Shown here in pieces: positions 8,390-17,389 of a stretch of DNA of 64,000 nucleotides. Source of the DNA: Mesorhizobium australicum WSM2073. Lineage in GTDB: Bacteria > Pseudomonadota > Alphaproteobacteria > Rhizobiales > Rhizobiaceae. The translations under genes and the position numbers were made by a program. Location: positions 3,114,001 to 3,178,000 of the forward strand of contig NC_019973.1 of NCBI RefSeq assembly GCF_000230995.2. The letters run 5' to 3'. The number at the start of each line of letters is the position of its first letter. Within the stretch, counting starts at the first letter, position 1. The notes under the pieces were generated by a model. That model had not been told where the DNA came from and ran no database searches. It saw only the letters and a list, made by a program, of their open reading frames with translations.

Positions 8390-8737
8390 ATGTTCGGCGA
8401 TTATCATTTCTTGGCTCTGGTCTTGATCAACCTTCTCGGGCTTGCCGGCATCGTCGTCTGGTATTTCCAGGGCCGTGGGCGTCCCATGGCACGCCTGAGG
8501 CCGCGAGAAGCGCGCCTGCTCCAGGACCTGGTGGTCGCCGCCATCTATCTCGGCGTGGCGCTGTCGATAACGGGCGCCCGGAACGATGCGGGCATGGCTA
8601 GCCGCCTGCATGCCGGCGACGGGAGACCGGCCGCCCGCGACGGTCATGCGGCCACGTTCATCCGGCGCGCTCTAGCACCCATTCGAAGCTGTTTTTCCAA
8701 AGCTCCGCGGGGATGTCGAGCGCCAACGCTTCGGTGA
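8390..8737 (+). CDS. Small putative membrane protein, doubtful
   Basis: 115 residues. The first 62 look coding: two hydrophobic segments (FLALVLINLLGLAGIVVWYF and LVVAAIYLGVALSITG) around a basic loop. The remainder is Arg/Pro/Ala-rich and overlaps the opposite Rrf2 gene by 80 bp, so the true product may be shorter or the gene broken near 8580. It follows the cupin gene by 68 bp. No family recognised. Confidence 0.4.
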   Translation: MFGDYHFLALVLINLLGLAGIVVWYFQGRGRPMARLRPREARLLQDLVVAAIYLGVALSITGARNDAGMASRLHAGDGRPAARDGHAATFIRRALAPIRSCFSKAPRGCRAPTLR

Positions 8738-9146
8738 GGTCGGAAAGCCTGACGGCGCGCAATTTTGCGCGCCAGGCCTCATCGGCCTCCCACATGATGC
8801 GCGCCACCGGGCAAGGATTGCTTTCGCAATAGCCCTGGGGACGACACGGATTGTTCTCGCGGATATTGTTGCAGACAAACGTCCGCGCCTTGCCCTCAAC
8901 CGCCTCCACGATGTCGAGGAAGGTCAGCTCTGCCGGCGTCCGCGCCAACCGGTATCCACCCGACGGCCCCAGCGTCGTGTGCACCAGTCCCGCCTGCGAC
9001 AGGCTTTGCAGTGCCTTGGAGAGATATTCCTTGGGAAGGCCGTGGAACTCGGCAAGCGCTTTTGTGGAGAGATACCGCCCCTCGGGCAGACCGGCGAGAA
9101 TGGCGCAGCAGTGCAGTGCCCATTCGACTTGGCTTTTCAGGATCAT
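8658..9146 (-). CDS. Rrf2-family transcriptional regulator with four cysteines
   Basis: 162 residues. A winged helix (residues 1-85, with YLSTKALAEFHGLPKEYLSK and LGPSGGYRLAR) is followed by a cysteine-rich segment with Cys92, Cys101, Cys107 and Cys112, close to the spacing of the IscR cluster ligands (92, 98, 104). It may sense redox state, iron-sulfur status or nitric oxide. An operator-like sequence precedes it at 9180 and also the AhpD-like operon at 6528, suggesting autoregulation plus control of that operon. It faces the operon tail-to-tail. Confidence 0.9.
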   Translation of the reverse strand: MILKSQVEWALHCCAILAGLPEGRYLSTKALAEFHGLPKEYLSKALQSLSQAGLVHTTLGPSGGYRLARTPAELTFLDIVEAVEGKARTFVCNNIRENNPCRPQGYCESNPCPVARIMWEADEAWRAKLRAVRLSDLTEALALDIPAELWKNSFEWVLERAG

Positions 9147-9179
9147 CCACGGGTTCCCGGGCCGGTACCGACCGACCTA

Positions 9180-9198
9180 TTAAGGATAAAAAGTATCC
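9180..9198. promoter_or_regulatory. Operator-like site before the Rrf2 gene
   Basis: TTAAGGATAAAAAGTATCC contains the inverted repeat GGATA-N5-TATCC and lies 34-52 bp before the Rrf2 start codon. It matches the site at 6528-6546 in 15 of 19 positions. This points to one regulon site used twice; the assignment is inference. Confidence 0.6.
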
Positions 9199-9262
9199 CT
9201 ATTCCACCGCGGTGTAAACAGAGACGGATTCTGGCGGGAGCCAAATCCGTCAGCGCATGCGC

Positions 9263-9500
9263 TCAGGCTCCGGAATGCGGATCGATACCGTAGGGATGGA
9301 CGGGGTAGCCGGGTCCGATGGCATCGCGCACGCGCTCCGTCCATGCGGCGAACGCCGGATAGTCCGCGAGCGAAAAGCCGCAATCCCCGGCGCGATGGCT
9401 GTAGGCATAGACGGCGATGTCGGCGACGGTGAAGTCGCTGACGGCGAGGCAAGGGGCGGCCGGCATCGTCTGGGCCGCGACCTTGCCGGACGACGGCCCG
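9263..9500 (-). pseudogene. Remnant of a glutathione S-transferase (C-terminal end)
   Basis: The reverse frame reads FTVADIAVYAYSHRAGDCGF followed by SLADYPAFAAWTERVRD, the hallmark C-terminal helices of bacterial glutathione S-transferases. No N-terminal thioredoxin domain is found in any frame up to 9738, and the upstream sequence is only weakly protein-like. It is best read as a decayed 3' fragment. The stretch 9501-9738 holds no gene that I can support. Confidence 0.6.
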
Positions 9501-9738
9501 ACCGGCGGCTTTTTTCGCGATGGCGAGAGATTGCCGTGGTGACGTCGGGACTGCCGTGGTGATGGCGTGCAGAATTCCTCGACCGCGTTCTACCCGGATT
9601 CCATCTAGATCCGTCATCAGGACTTTGCCGCCATCCAGCAAAGGCAAGACACGCTGTGCGAGGGCGGACCGCTCGCGGCATTGCCCGTGGGAAAAAGCCG
9701 CCCTTTTCGTGACGGGTTTCAAGGATGATGACTGCTCG

Positions 9739-10050
9739 TCACTGGTTGAGGTCGACCGGTGTCACACCGAGGAGCTTCAGGGCGTTGGCGTAGGTCCGGA
9801 TGCCTTGCGCCTGCTTGCTTTCGGCACAGAACCGGTTCGCCTTGTCCTGCAGTGCCGTTGCCTGCGCGATCTGGCTCGCACTGGCACCGGGCCTGGCCTT
9901 GGTCTGGATGGCGCCGTCGAGTTGAAGACCGAGCCGGCTGCAATATTCGCTACGGGTGACCGCCGCCTCCGCACCCGACTGTGCGCCCGCGAGCATGGCC
10001 AGCGAAATGCCTGCTAGGGCACTCATCCATCCGGTCGAATGTCGTTGCAT
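9739..10050 (-). CDS. Small exported protein of unknown function
   Basis: 103 residues from ATG 10050 (ATG 10062 also possible). A signal peptide covers about residues 1-30 (MSALAGISLAMLAGAQSGAEAA), leaving a mature helical domain of about 73 residues with two cysteines (in RSEYCSRLG and NRFCAESK) that could form a disulfide. No family recognised. A 69-bp element that recurs near 49.8 kb lies 54 bp upstream. Confidence 0.6.
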   Translation of the reverse strand: MQRHSTGWMSALAGISLAMLAGAQSGAEAAVTRSEYCSRLGLQLDGAIQTKARPGASASQIAQATALQDKANRFCAESKQAQGIRTYANALKLLGVTPVDLNQ

Positions 10051-10103
10051 CGCGGGCAGCATCCCTTTGCATTGGTGGCGACCGCTGTCCGGTTGCCACG
10101 AAC

Positions 10104-10172
10104 ATGTTATGCCCGACGATGTTTTCCTCAGTTTTTCCCGGATGTTGAATCTTGTTTCTGGAGTGTTTCTGG
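10104..10172. repeat. Non-coding element, copy A (copy B at 49805-49874)
   Basis: About 69 bp sharing an exact 17-base core (GTTGAATCTTGTTTCTG at 10144-10160) and flanking similarity, including a CAGTTTTTCC block, with 49805-49874. Both copies are intergenic. It could be a small mobile repeat, a structured RNA or a shared promoter; nothing in the sequence decides. Confidence 0.55.
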
Positions 10173-10181
10173 CGGTCGGGA

Positions 10182-10502
10182 TCACACCTCGTCGGCGTCG
10201 AACAACAGCATCGTCAGATCGTCGTCGCCCGGGGCCAGTATCCGCCGGTCGGCGGCGCAGGCGACACCGACTTCGGAGGCGAAGGCGGCGCGGATGTCGT
10301 CGAGGCTGTCGAAATACAATGTTCCCACCAGATAAGGCATCTCGCCCGCCGAGAGCTTGACGATGGGCCGCCTGCTGACATCATAGCGCCGCAGCCCGGG
10401 AAGCTTCTTGGCAAGCGGTATGTGAACGTCGAAATAGTGGCGGTCGAAGGCGGCCGGATCGGCCGGGGTTTTGTAGATCACGAGCATCTTGGCCATTGCC
10501 AT
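10182..10502 (-). CDS. EthD-family protein
   Basis: 106 residues from ATG 10502 (ATG 10496 possible). It has the alpha+beta ferredoxin-like pattern of EthD proteins: MLVIYKTPADPAAFDRHYFD, HIPLAKKLPGLRRY, and YLVGTLYFDSLDDIRAAFAS. EthD-like proteins are small dimeric proteins that accompany catabolic enzymes such as ether-degrading cytochrome P450 or act as small isomerases. The open frame continues far upstream on this strand, but only as a shadow of the ABC-F gene. Confidence 0.85.
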   Translation of the reverse strand: MAMAKMLVIYKTPADPAAFDRHYFDVHIPLAKKLPGLRRYDVSRRPIVKLSAGEMPYLVGTLYFDSLDDIRAAFASEVGVACAADRRILAPGDDDLTMLLFDADEV

Positions 10503-10772
10503 GGTCCTGTCCTGTTGGCGTTGCTGGTCTGGCCGTGCAGGCCACAGCGCCAAAGTCGTTCGACAAGGGCGGATTTCGACCGCCCGCCGATTTTCATGGG
10601 CGCCGACAAGCAGGAGCAGCCATGCAAACCCGCCGATTTCCCCCCGCTGAGGAGATCGGCGCCTCGTGCTCCGCCAGGCATCTGCGGCGCTTCTGCCTCT
10701 TCCCCTGGCATCTTCATTCGCGTAAGGGCGCGGGCAAATCCTCCAATCTCCTTTGAGCCTCCCCGGACCACT

Positions 10773-12395
10773 ATGATCAGACTTGAAAACATCGGCAAGC
10801 AGAACGGCCGTCAGCTTGTCTTCATCGAGGCGTCGGCCACGCTGCAGAAGGGCGAGAAGATCGGCCTCGTCGGGCCGAACGGCGCCGGCAAGACGACCTT
10901 GTTTCGCATGATCACGGGCCAGGAGCAGCCTGACGAGGGCCAGGTGCAGGTCGATCGTGGCGTCACCATCGGCTATTTCAGCCAGGATGTCGGCGACATG
11001 GCGGGCCACAGCGCGGTCGCGGAAGTGATGAACGGCGCTGGGCCGGTGAGCGACGTGGCGGCCGAAATGGCGGAACTCGAGGCTGCGATGGCCAACCCCG
11101 ACCAGGCCTACCGGATGGATGAGATCATCGAAAAGTATGGCGAGGCGCAGCATCGCTTCGAGGAACTCGACGGTTATGCGCTGGACGGGCGTGCCCGCGA
11201 GGTGCTGGACGGTCTGGGCTTCAGCCAGGAGATGATGGACGGCGACGTCGGCAAGCTCTCGGGCGGCTGGAAGATGCGCGTGGCGCTGGCCCGCATCCTG
11301 CTGATGCGGCCCGACGCCATGCTGCTCGACGAACCGTCGAACCATCTCGACCTGGAAAGCCTGATCTGGCTTGAGCAGTTCCTGAAAGGCTATGACGGCG
11401 CGCTGCTGATGACCTCGCACGACCGCGAGTTCATGAACCGCATCGTCAACAAGATCGTCGAGATCGATGCGGGATCGCTCACCGCCTATTCCGGCAATTA
11501 CGAATTCTACCAGCAGCAGCGGGCGATCGCCGACAAGCAGCAGCAGGCTCAGTTCGAACGTCAGCAGGCGATGCTGGCCAAGGAGATCGCCTTCATCGAG
11601 CGCTTCAAGGCGCGTGCCTCGCATGCCGCGCAGGTGCAGAGCCGGGTGAAGAAGCTAGACAAAATCGACCGCGTCGAGCCGCCAAAGCGCCGCCAGGTGG
11701 TGAATTTCGAGTTCCAGCCGGCGCCGCGCTGCGGCGAGGACGTCGTCACCTTGAAGAACGTGCACAAGGCCTATGGCAGCCGCACCATCTATGAAGGGCT
11801 CGACTTCCAGGTCCGCCGCCGCGAGCGTTGGTGCATCATGGGCGTCAATGGCGCGGGAAAATCGACGCTGCTGAAGCTGGTGGCCGGTGCTTCCGATCCC
11901 GATACCGGTACGGTGGCGCGGGGACCGAGTGTGAAAATGGGCTATTTCGCCCAGCACGCCATGGAGTTGCTCGAAGGCGAGCGCACCGTGTTCCAGACGC
12001 TGGAGGATAATTTTCCGCAGGCCGGCCAGGCGCCGCTTCGGGCACTTGCCGGCTGTTTCGGCTTTTCCGGCGACGAGATCGAGAAGAAATGCCGGGTGCT
12101 GTCAGGCGGCGAGAAGGCGCGGCTGGTGATGGCGCTGATGCTGTTCGACCCGCCCAACCTCCTGGTGCTGGACGAACCGACCAACCATCTGGACATCACC
12201 ACCAAGCAGATGCTGATCGAGGCGCTGTCGCAGTATGAAGGCACGATGCTGTTCGTCTCGCACGACCGGCATTTCCTGGCCGCGCTGTCGAACCGCGTGC
12301 TCGAACTGACGCCGGAAGGCATCCACACCTATGGTGGCGGCTATACGGAATATGTCGAGCGCACTGGACAGGAAGCGCCGGGGTTGAGGAGCTGA
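10773..12395 (+). CDS. ABC-F family ATPase (Uup/YbiT-like)
   Basis: 540 residues with two ABC ATPase domains and no membrane segment. Domain 1: Walker A GPNGAGKTT, signature LSGGWKMRVALAR, Walker B LLDEPSNHLD. Domain 2: GVNGAGKST, LSGGEKARLVMAL, LVLDEPTNHLD. A charged helical inter-domain linker (around QQQRAIADKQQQAQFERQQ) is typical of ABC-F proteins, which bind the ribosomal E site and ease stalled translation. ATG 10773 fits the family N-terminus (MIRLENIGKQNG); the open frame upstream is not protein-like. The exact subgroup is uncertain. Confidence 0.93.
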   Translation: MIRLENIGKQNGRQLVFIEASATLQKGEKIGLVGPNGAGKTTLFRMITGQEQPDEGQVQVDRGVTIGYFSQDVGDMAGHSAVAEVMNGAGPVSDVAAEMAELEAAMANPDQAYRMDEIIEKYGEAQHRFEELDGYALDGRAREVLDGLGFSQEMMDGDVGKLSGGWKMRVALARILLMRPDAMLLDEPSNHLDLESLIWLEQFLKGYDGALLMTSHDREFMNRIVNKIVEIDAGSLTAYSGNYEFYQQQRAIADKQQQAQFERQQAMLAKEIAFIERFKARASHAAQVQSRVKKLDKIDRVEPPKRRQVVNFEFQPAPRCGEDVVTLKNVHKAYGSRTIYEGLDFQVRRRERWCIMGVNGAGKSTLLKLVAGASDPDTGTVARGPSVKMGYFAQHAMELLEGERTVFQTLEDNFPQAGQAPLRALAGCFGFSGDEIEKKCRVLSGGEKARLVMALMLFDPPNLLVLDEPTNHLDITTKQMLIEALSQYEGTMLFVSHDRHFLAALSNRVLELTPEGIHTYGGGYTEYVERTGQEAPGLRS

Positions 12396-12463
12396 TTTCC
12401 AGTTTCAAAATGTGCGCCGGAGCGCGTCGCACGGTCATGGCGACGCGCTTCACGCCACGAGGC

Positions 12464-12904
12464 TTATCTCATCGAGATGGCGAGCCCGCTCAGATCGGCG
12501 TTGACCTGCAGGCCAACCTGTCGGCCCGTGAGTTCAAGCTGGGCGCCCTTGTCGTTGGTCATCACGATCACCTGGGCGCCTTTGCCGAGCGTGCCGCCGC
12601 CGCCGGCGGCGCCGTACACGCCAGTCACGTCCCGGACGCGCTTGATGTGGCGCACGGTGCCCTGGAAATAAGTCTTGGAGACGCCGAAGGCGAGGCCGCC
12701 CGAGACGCCGCCGATCGAGATCGGGTATTTGCGGCCATGGAAAGTCAGCGTGCCCTCGCCACCGGAACCTCCGACAAAGAAGGCCGCCTTGTAGACGGAG
12801 AAGCGGATTTTACCGCTGTCGGCATGCGCGGCGCTGGCCAGGCTGACGCCCGCAGTGGCGATCGCGGCAACGGCGATTGAACGAAATCCGGACGAAATAG
12901 TCAT
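12464..12904 (-). CDS. Exported glycine-rich protein of unknown function
   Basis: 146 residues. A signal peptide (about residues 1-28, ending ASAAHA) precedes a beta-rich, glycine-rich domain with FVGGSGGEGTLTFHGRKYPI and VYGAAGGGGTLGKGAQVIV. The repeated GG-x-TL strands suggest a small barrel or sandwich in the periplasm. I cannot assign a family. It stands alone, converging on the ABC-F gene. Confidence 0.75.
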   Translation of the reverse strand: MTISSGFRSIAVAAIATAGVSLASAAHADSGKIRFSVYKAAFFVGGSGGEGTLTFHGRKYPISIGGVSGGLAFGVSKTYFQGTVRHIKRVRDVTGVYGAAGGGGTLGKGAQVIVMTNDKGAQLELTGRQVGLQVNADLSGLAISMR

Positions 12905-13134
12905 GATGGGAACTCCTGAAGATGGCCGCCTTGCCCGCCGGCAAGAATGTCAGCGTCGTATCAAGTTACAACTTACAACTGAACAGTCTCGCCCATTATT
13001 GGTTCCAAGCCGCGGTCCAAATCTGGCGGAGGGCGGCCCCCAGGAAACGAGGCCGGGCTCTCTGGTCGCAACGCTCCCCTTGTGAGATGAAGGCGTCCAT
13101 GTACTCTCCACGGTGGTTGGCAAAGGGATTCTGC

Positions 13135-13500
13135 ATGAAAATTGCGGTGGGGCTTGCAACGTCCGCATTGGCCGCGACGATGGCCGGATGCGCGACTTCT
13201 CCAGTCGATTACGGAGCCTCGCTTTCGCAGCAGGACCAGAAATGGGCGACGCCGCAATGCCAGCAAGCTCGAGCGGCGGCTTCGGACTACGCGGTCCGCG
13301 AAAAGACGCATCCGGGTTGGGGATTCGTCGCACTTGGCCCGTATGGATTGGGGATCATAGCGGCCACCAAGGAGCACGAGCAGAAGCAGCGAAAGCTGCT
13401 CGCCCGCGACGTCCATCTGCAATGTTCGAGCCTTCCCCTGCCCAAGGAATTGCAGGGCGATCTCGGCGCTTCCGGCCCCGCTAAGGCGCAATATCCGTAG
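13135..13500 (+). CDS. Small lipoprotein of unknown function
   Basis: 121 residues from ATG 13135. The lipobox ATMAGC gives an acylated Cys near residue 19, followed by a soluble domain of about 100 residues with cysteines in CQQARAAAS and LQCSSLPLP that may pair. A short hydrophobic stretch (WGFVALGPYGLGIIAAT) lies in the middle. The upstream in-frame extension looks non-coding, and the lipoprotein signal decides the start. No family recognised. Confidence 0.65.
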   Translation: MKIAVGLATSALAATMAGCATSPVDYGASLSQQDQKWATPQCQQARAAASDYAVREKTHPGWGFVALGPYGLGIIAATKEHEQKQRKLLARDVHLQCSSLPLPKELQGDLGASGPAKAQYP

Positions 13501-13556
13501 ACGAGAATGGGGCGCGAGCGCGATCCTCGCCGGAAAATCGTTTTCCTGGGGTTGCT

Positions 13557-14267
13557 CTACCGGAGCAATCCTTCCGCCTCGAACGTGTCCCAGCCCTCGA
13601 GCTTTGGCGCATCGTCTTTTCCCGAATTCCTGGTCTTGCGGGGGTTGCCCGTCCGCTTGCCTGCTCGCGTCAGCGCGGCCTTGCCAGCTCCGCGCCTCCT
13701 GTTTTCGGATGTTTCCCGCGCGTCCTCCTCCCGCCAGGCGGTCGCCAGGTCACGATCAAGAACGTCCTCGATGTGGCGTGGATCGAAGACATGGAAGGTC
13801 ACGGCCTTGGATCGCCCGCGCATCTTCACGGTGCGCGTGCCGATGCTTTTCAGGCGACCATCCCTGAGCCACTTGTGCCGCTCGCGCGACGAGATGGTGA
13901 GAATGTCCTCCGCTTCTCGCGGAAGCACGGCCAGCGCTTCGATCCCCTCCAGCATCCTGGAGATGGTTGCCGAGGCGGCCCGGAACGCATCCGCGTCGGC
14001 TTGCAGCATGCGCAAGACGATGCGGCCGGTCTCGGCCTTGGCAAATTTCCTCACTGTCCAGGGCAGCCTGGCTCGTACTTCGCGTTCGATCCCTTTCAGG
14101 CGCAAGGAGGAGCCAAGCGTCGTCGACGGCGGCAGCGGCCATTCGGCAACCATTGACGCGGTGCTCGCGCCTTGCTCGGCCCTCCGGTCAGGGGTGGTCG
14201 CAATCGCCGCTGCGATGCCACCTAGGACCTTCCGCAGGGAACCGCGCCGCTTGGCTGCAGGTTTCAT
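13557..14267 (-). CDS. Hypothetical basic protein
   Basis: 236 residues, very basic at both ends (MKPAAKRRGSLRK; SENRRRGAGKAALTRAGKRT). The centre is helical (about residues 55-130), followed by RERHKWLRDGRLKSIGTRTV, which resembles a helix-turn-helix or MerR-like excisionase motif, and FHVFDPRHIEDVLDRD. A DNA-binding role is possible but not shown. No family recognised and no operon partner. Confidence 0.55.
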   Translation of the reverse strand: MKPAAKRRGSLRKVLGGIAAAIATTPDRRAEQGASTASMVAEWPLPPSTTLGSSLRLKGIEREVRARLPWTVRKFAKAETGRIVLRMLQADADAFRAASATISRMLEGIEALAVLPREAEDILTISSRERHKWLRDGRLKSIGTRTVKMRGRSKAVTFHVFDPRHIEDVLDRDLATAWREEDARETSENRRRGAGKAALTRAGKRTGNPRKTRNSGKDDAPKLEGWDTFEAEGLLR

Positions 14268-14871
14268 ATTTTATCTTCGCTCGTCAGGTGCCTGCCGTGC
14301 AACGATCGTTCGCACAACAGACAACCGAAATCAGGCTCGATCAGTTCCCCTAGCATGGGACCCGGCGGGTGTTCGGCTTCATCGGCGGGGCAGTTGGATT
14401 CGCCGCCCGATGGACACGCTTCATTCGGGTTCGCCAAATTACCGCGCCGCGGCCTTGGCAATTCCCTCGAGGTCCGGATCAGCGTCGGTGGCCCTGGGGC
14501 CGCCACCGCAGCCAATAAGCCAGCGCGCGCGAAGTGTCTCGCCGCCGGCGCGGACGGTCGTGCTCATCCGACTGCTCGAAGTCCTCGACTCCGAGGCCGC
14601 GCCTGATCTCGGCGCTGATCGCGCGGCGAGAAGGGTTGCGCTCGCCTTCATGTCGGACGCGACGGGCGCTTGAGCAGCGTCCGATGTTCGTTGCGGGGAT
14701 CTCGTGCACGAAGCCGAAGACCAGAACTTTCCCGGCGAAAGGAATTCGCTGGCGAAAGGAGTTGGGCTTGCCAAACCAACTCTGCCTTTTCCGACACGGG
14801 CTATATAAGGGGGTGCCGATTGATGCGCAGCAGGGTGCAATCAGAGGGCACGAGGACGGTTCCGAACAACA
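14268..14871. other. 604-bp stretch without a supportable gene
   Basis: Several frames are open on both strands, but none shows a recognisable motif, good start signals or family-like composition. A TATATAAGG motif at about 14800 may belong to the promoter of the regulator gene at 14872. The stretch may contain a decayed gene. Confidence 0.4.
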
Positions 14872-15846
14872 ATGGCCAGGCGTTTTGCGTTTCTCCTCGT
14901 TCGCGACTTCACGCTGTCGCCGCTATCGTTGTTCATCGACACGCTGCGGCTGGCGGGCGATGAGGGCGACCGCAGCCGCAGGATAGAGTTCGACTGGGAG
15001 ATCGTCGGCGAACGCGGCCTGCCGATCCGGGCAAGTTGCGGCGTCGAATTGCTGCCGACTGGGGGGATCGGCAACCCCGAGGATTTCGATAACGTGGTCG
15101 TGGTCGGCGGCCTGCTCGACACAAACCGCAGCCTGAGTTCCGAGAAGGAGGCGTTTCTTTTGCGTGCCGCCGGCAAGGGAGTGCCGCTGACGGCGCTCTG
15201 CACGGGAAGCTTCGTGCTGGCGCGCTACGGGTTGCTCGACGGCTACAGCGCTGCCGTCAGCTGGTTCCACATCAAGGATTTCCGCAGCCGGTTCCCGGAG
15301 GTCAACGCCCATGCCGACAGCCTTTTTACCGTCGACCGGGGCCGCGCGACATGCGCGGGCGGCACGGGTGCCGCCGACCTCGCGGGCCATTTCGTGTCCC
15401 AGTTCATCGGCCAGAAGGCGGCCGAGAAGGCCGCCAAGATCCTGGTGCTCGACCGGATCAGGAGCAGCCGCGACGTGCAGCCCGTCGGCGACCTGTTTCC
15501 GGCGGCGTCGAGCCGGGCGGTGAAGCGGGCCTTGCTGTTGATGGAGAGCAACCTGCAGGAGACGCTGTCGGTGGCGGAGATCGCAAGCCGCCTGAACTGC
15601 TCGCGGCGCCAGCTCGAACGGCTCTTCGGGTTGGAACTGGGCATCGGCCCGATGGCGGCATATCTGGCGCTCAGGGTGCATCATGCGAAGTCGCTGCTGG
15701 AAGGCAGCGACTTGCAGATCGGCGACATCGCCTACCGCTGCGGCTTCACCAATGCCGGCCATTTCAGCCGTGTGTTCCGCCAGCAGACCGGCATCACGCC
15801 AACCCACCTCAGGCATCCGAACCGGGCAGTGGCGGCGGGAGGATAA
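14872..15846 (+). CDS. GlxA-type transcriptional regulator (DJ-1/PfpI plus AraC)
   Basis: 324 residues. An N-terminal DJ-1/PfpI-like domain (about 1-185, nucleophile-elbow-like LTALCTGSFVLARYGLLDG) is fused to a C-terminal AraC DNA-binding domain (about 215-318) with two HTHs (SVAEIASRLNCSRRQLERLF and QIGDIAYRCGFTNAGHFSRV). Regulators of this kind (ArgR of Pseudomonas, GbdR, CdhR) control amino-acid, betaine or carnitine catabolism. It lies 130 bp before the aminotransferase on the same strand and probably activates the cluster. Confidence 0.9.
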   Translation: MARRFAFLLVRDFTLSPLSLFIDTLRLAGDEGDRSRRIEFDWEIVGERGLPIRASCGVELLPTGGIGNPEDFDNVVVVGGLLDTNRSLSSEKEAFLLRAAGKGVPLTALCTGSFVLARYGLLDGYSAAVSWFHIKDFRSRFPEVNAHADSLFTVDRGRATCAGGTGAADLAGHFVSQFIGQKAAEKAAKILVLDRIRSSRDVQPVGDLFPAASSRAVKRALLLMESNLQETLSVAEIASRLNCSRRQLERLFGLELGIGPMAAYLALRVHHAKSLLEGSDLQIGDIAYRCGFTNAGHFSRVFRQQTGITPTHLRHPNRAVAAGG

Positions 15847-15976
15847 TGGTCAGTGACGGCCTGGTCGTGTCGCATACTCCGCCTGGCCGATTGCGTCGGT
15901 GCAGAAGCTGGCCATAGCATTGCGACGAGCGGCGGTGCCGCCGCTGCCTTGACGGTCAAATTCGCCAGCGAGAGCC

Positions 15977-17305
15977 ATGCCGCATTATCCCGACGCCATG
16001 CCTGGATCAAAGAGCCTCTTTGAGCGCGCCAAGAAGGTGATGCCGGGCGGCAATACGCGCACCACCGTCTTTGTCGATCCGTTTCCGATCTATGCCGCGC
16101 GAGGCGAGGGGTGCAGGGTCTGGGATGTCGACGGCAACGTCTACTATGACTGCATCAACAATTTCACCTCGATGATCCATGGCTACACGCATCCCGATGT
16201 CGCTGCCGCCGTGGTCGAGCAACTGCCGTTCGGCACGGCCTTCGGCGCCCCGACGCTCAGCGAGATCGAGCTTGCCGAGCTTCTCGTCGACCGGCTGCCC
16301 TCCGTCGACCGGATCCGCTTCACCAACTCCGGCACGGAGGGGGTGATGATGGCCATCAAGGCCGCGCGCGCCTTCACAGGGCGGCCGAAGATCGTCAAGA
16401 TCGAAGGCGCCTACCATGGGTCGTATGATTTCGCCGAGGTGAGCCTGGACAGTTCCCCGTCCAATTGGGGCGACATGCCAAGATCGACGCCTTACGCAAT
16501 GGGAACGCCGCGCGGGGTGCTGGACGATGTGATTGCCGTGCCCTTCAACGATGTCGAGGCGCTTCGCGCCGTCTTCGCCGCTCAGGGCGACAGCATAGCA
16601 GGCGTGCTGATCGACCCGATGCCCAATCGTGCCGGCCTCATCCCGGCACGCCGGGACTACCTGCGCGCGATGGTCGAGATTGCCCGCGCGGCCGGGACCC
16701 TGGTCATCTTCGACGAAGTCATCTCTTTTCGCCTTGGCTGGTCGGGCGCGCAGGGGTTGTGGGGCATCGAGCCCGACCTGACCGCGCTCGGAAAGATCAT
16801 CGGCGGCGGCTTCCCCGTGGGCGCCGTTGGCGGGCGCGCCGATGTCATGGCGGTGTTCGATCCGACCAGGGGCAAGCCCGCTCTTCCCCATGGCGGCACG
16901 TTCACCGCCAATCCGGTGACCATGCGGGCCGGGCTCGCCTCGATGCGGGCGCTGACGAAGGAGAGCTTTGCCCATCTCGATACGCTGGGCGCATTCCTGC
17001 GCGAAGGGGTGTCCGCCTCGTTCGACAGGCATGGCCTTGCCGGCCAATGCGTGGGCCTCGGTTCGCTGTTCAAGGTTCATTTTACCTCGCATCCGGTTAC
17101 GGACTATAGATCCGTCTATCCGGGCCAGGCCGAGCACCGGAGGTTCGATACGTTCCACAAGGGCTTGCTCGGCCGCGGCGTCCTGTCTGCCAGCTACGGC
17201 CTGTTCGCGCTCTCGACGCCAATGACACAGGCGGACGCGCGCAGCATTCTGCATGCGATCGACGACATTCTGGGCGAGATCGCCGCGCAGCGTGGATCAG
17301 GATGA
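15977..17305 (+). CDS. Class III PLP-dependent aminotransferase (GSA-aminomutase-like)
   Basis: 442 residues, full length for the family. Markers are TNSGTEGVMMAIKAAR for phosphate binding, Asp246 in IFDEVISFR for the pyridine nitrogen, and Lys273 in LGKIIGGGFPVGA as the Schiff-base lysine. The closest pattern is glutamate-1-semialdehyde 2,1-aminomutase and catabolic relatives. Its place between a GlxA-type regulator and an FAD oxidase argues for catabolic use on an amine or beta/omega amino acid rather than haem synthesis. The substrate is not determinable from sequence. Confidence 0.9.
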   Translation: MPHYPDAMPGSKSLFERAKKVMPGGNTRTTVFVDPFPIYAARGEGCRVWDVDGNVYYDCINNFTSMIHGYTHPDVAAAVVEQLPFGTAFGAPTLSEIELAELLVDRLPSVDRIRFTNSGTEGVMMAIKAARAFTGRPKIVKIEGAYHGSYDFAEVSLDSSPSNWGDMPRSTPYAMGTPRGVLDDVIAVPFNDVEALRAVFAAQGDSIAGVLIDPMPNRAGLIPARRDYLRAMVEIARAAGTLVIFDEVISFRLGWSGAQGLWGIEPDLTALGKIIGGGFPVGAVGGRADVMAVFDPTRGKPALPHGGTFTANPVTMRAGLASMRALTKESFAHLDTLGAFLREGVSASFDRHGLAGQCVGLGSLFKVHFTSHPVTDYRSVYPGQAEHRRFDTFHKGLLGRGVLSASYGLFALSTPMTQADARSILHAIDDILGEIAAQRGSG

Positions 17306-17389
17306 CGTTTGGTCGATTCGCCTCCCTATCTCTTTGTCGAAGCATGAGCTCTGGAACATCGGGGACCATGCCTGAACGCAGGTGACAAT

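Noticed and set aside
10506..11624. A long open frame on the - strand running upstream of the EthD gene
   Set aside because: The portion past the EthD start lies wholly opposite the ABC-F gene and the intergenic region and has no protein-like composition; only the EthD part is accepted.
14439..14840. A small - strand protein of about 130 residues
   Set aside because: Low-complexity Ser/Arg/Ala composition, no motif and no good start signal; left as unassigned intergenic sequence.
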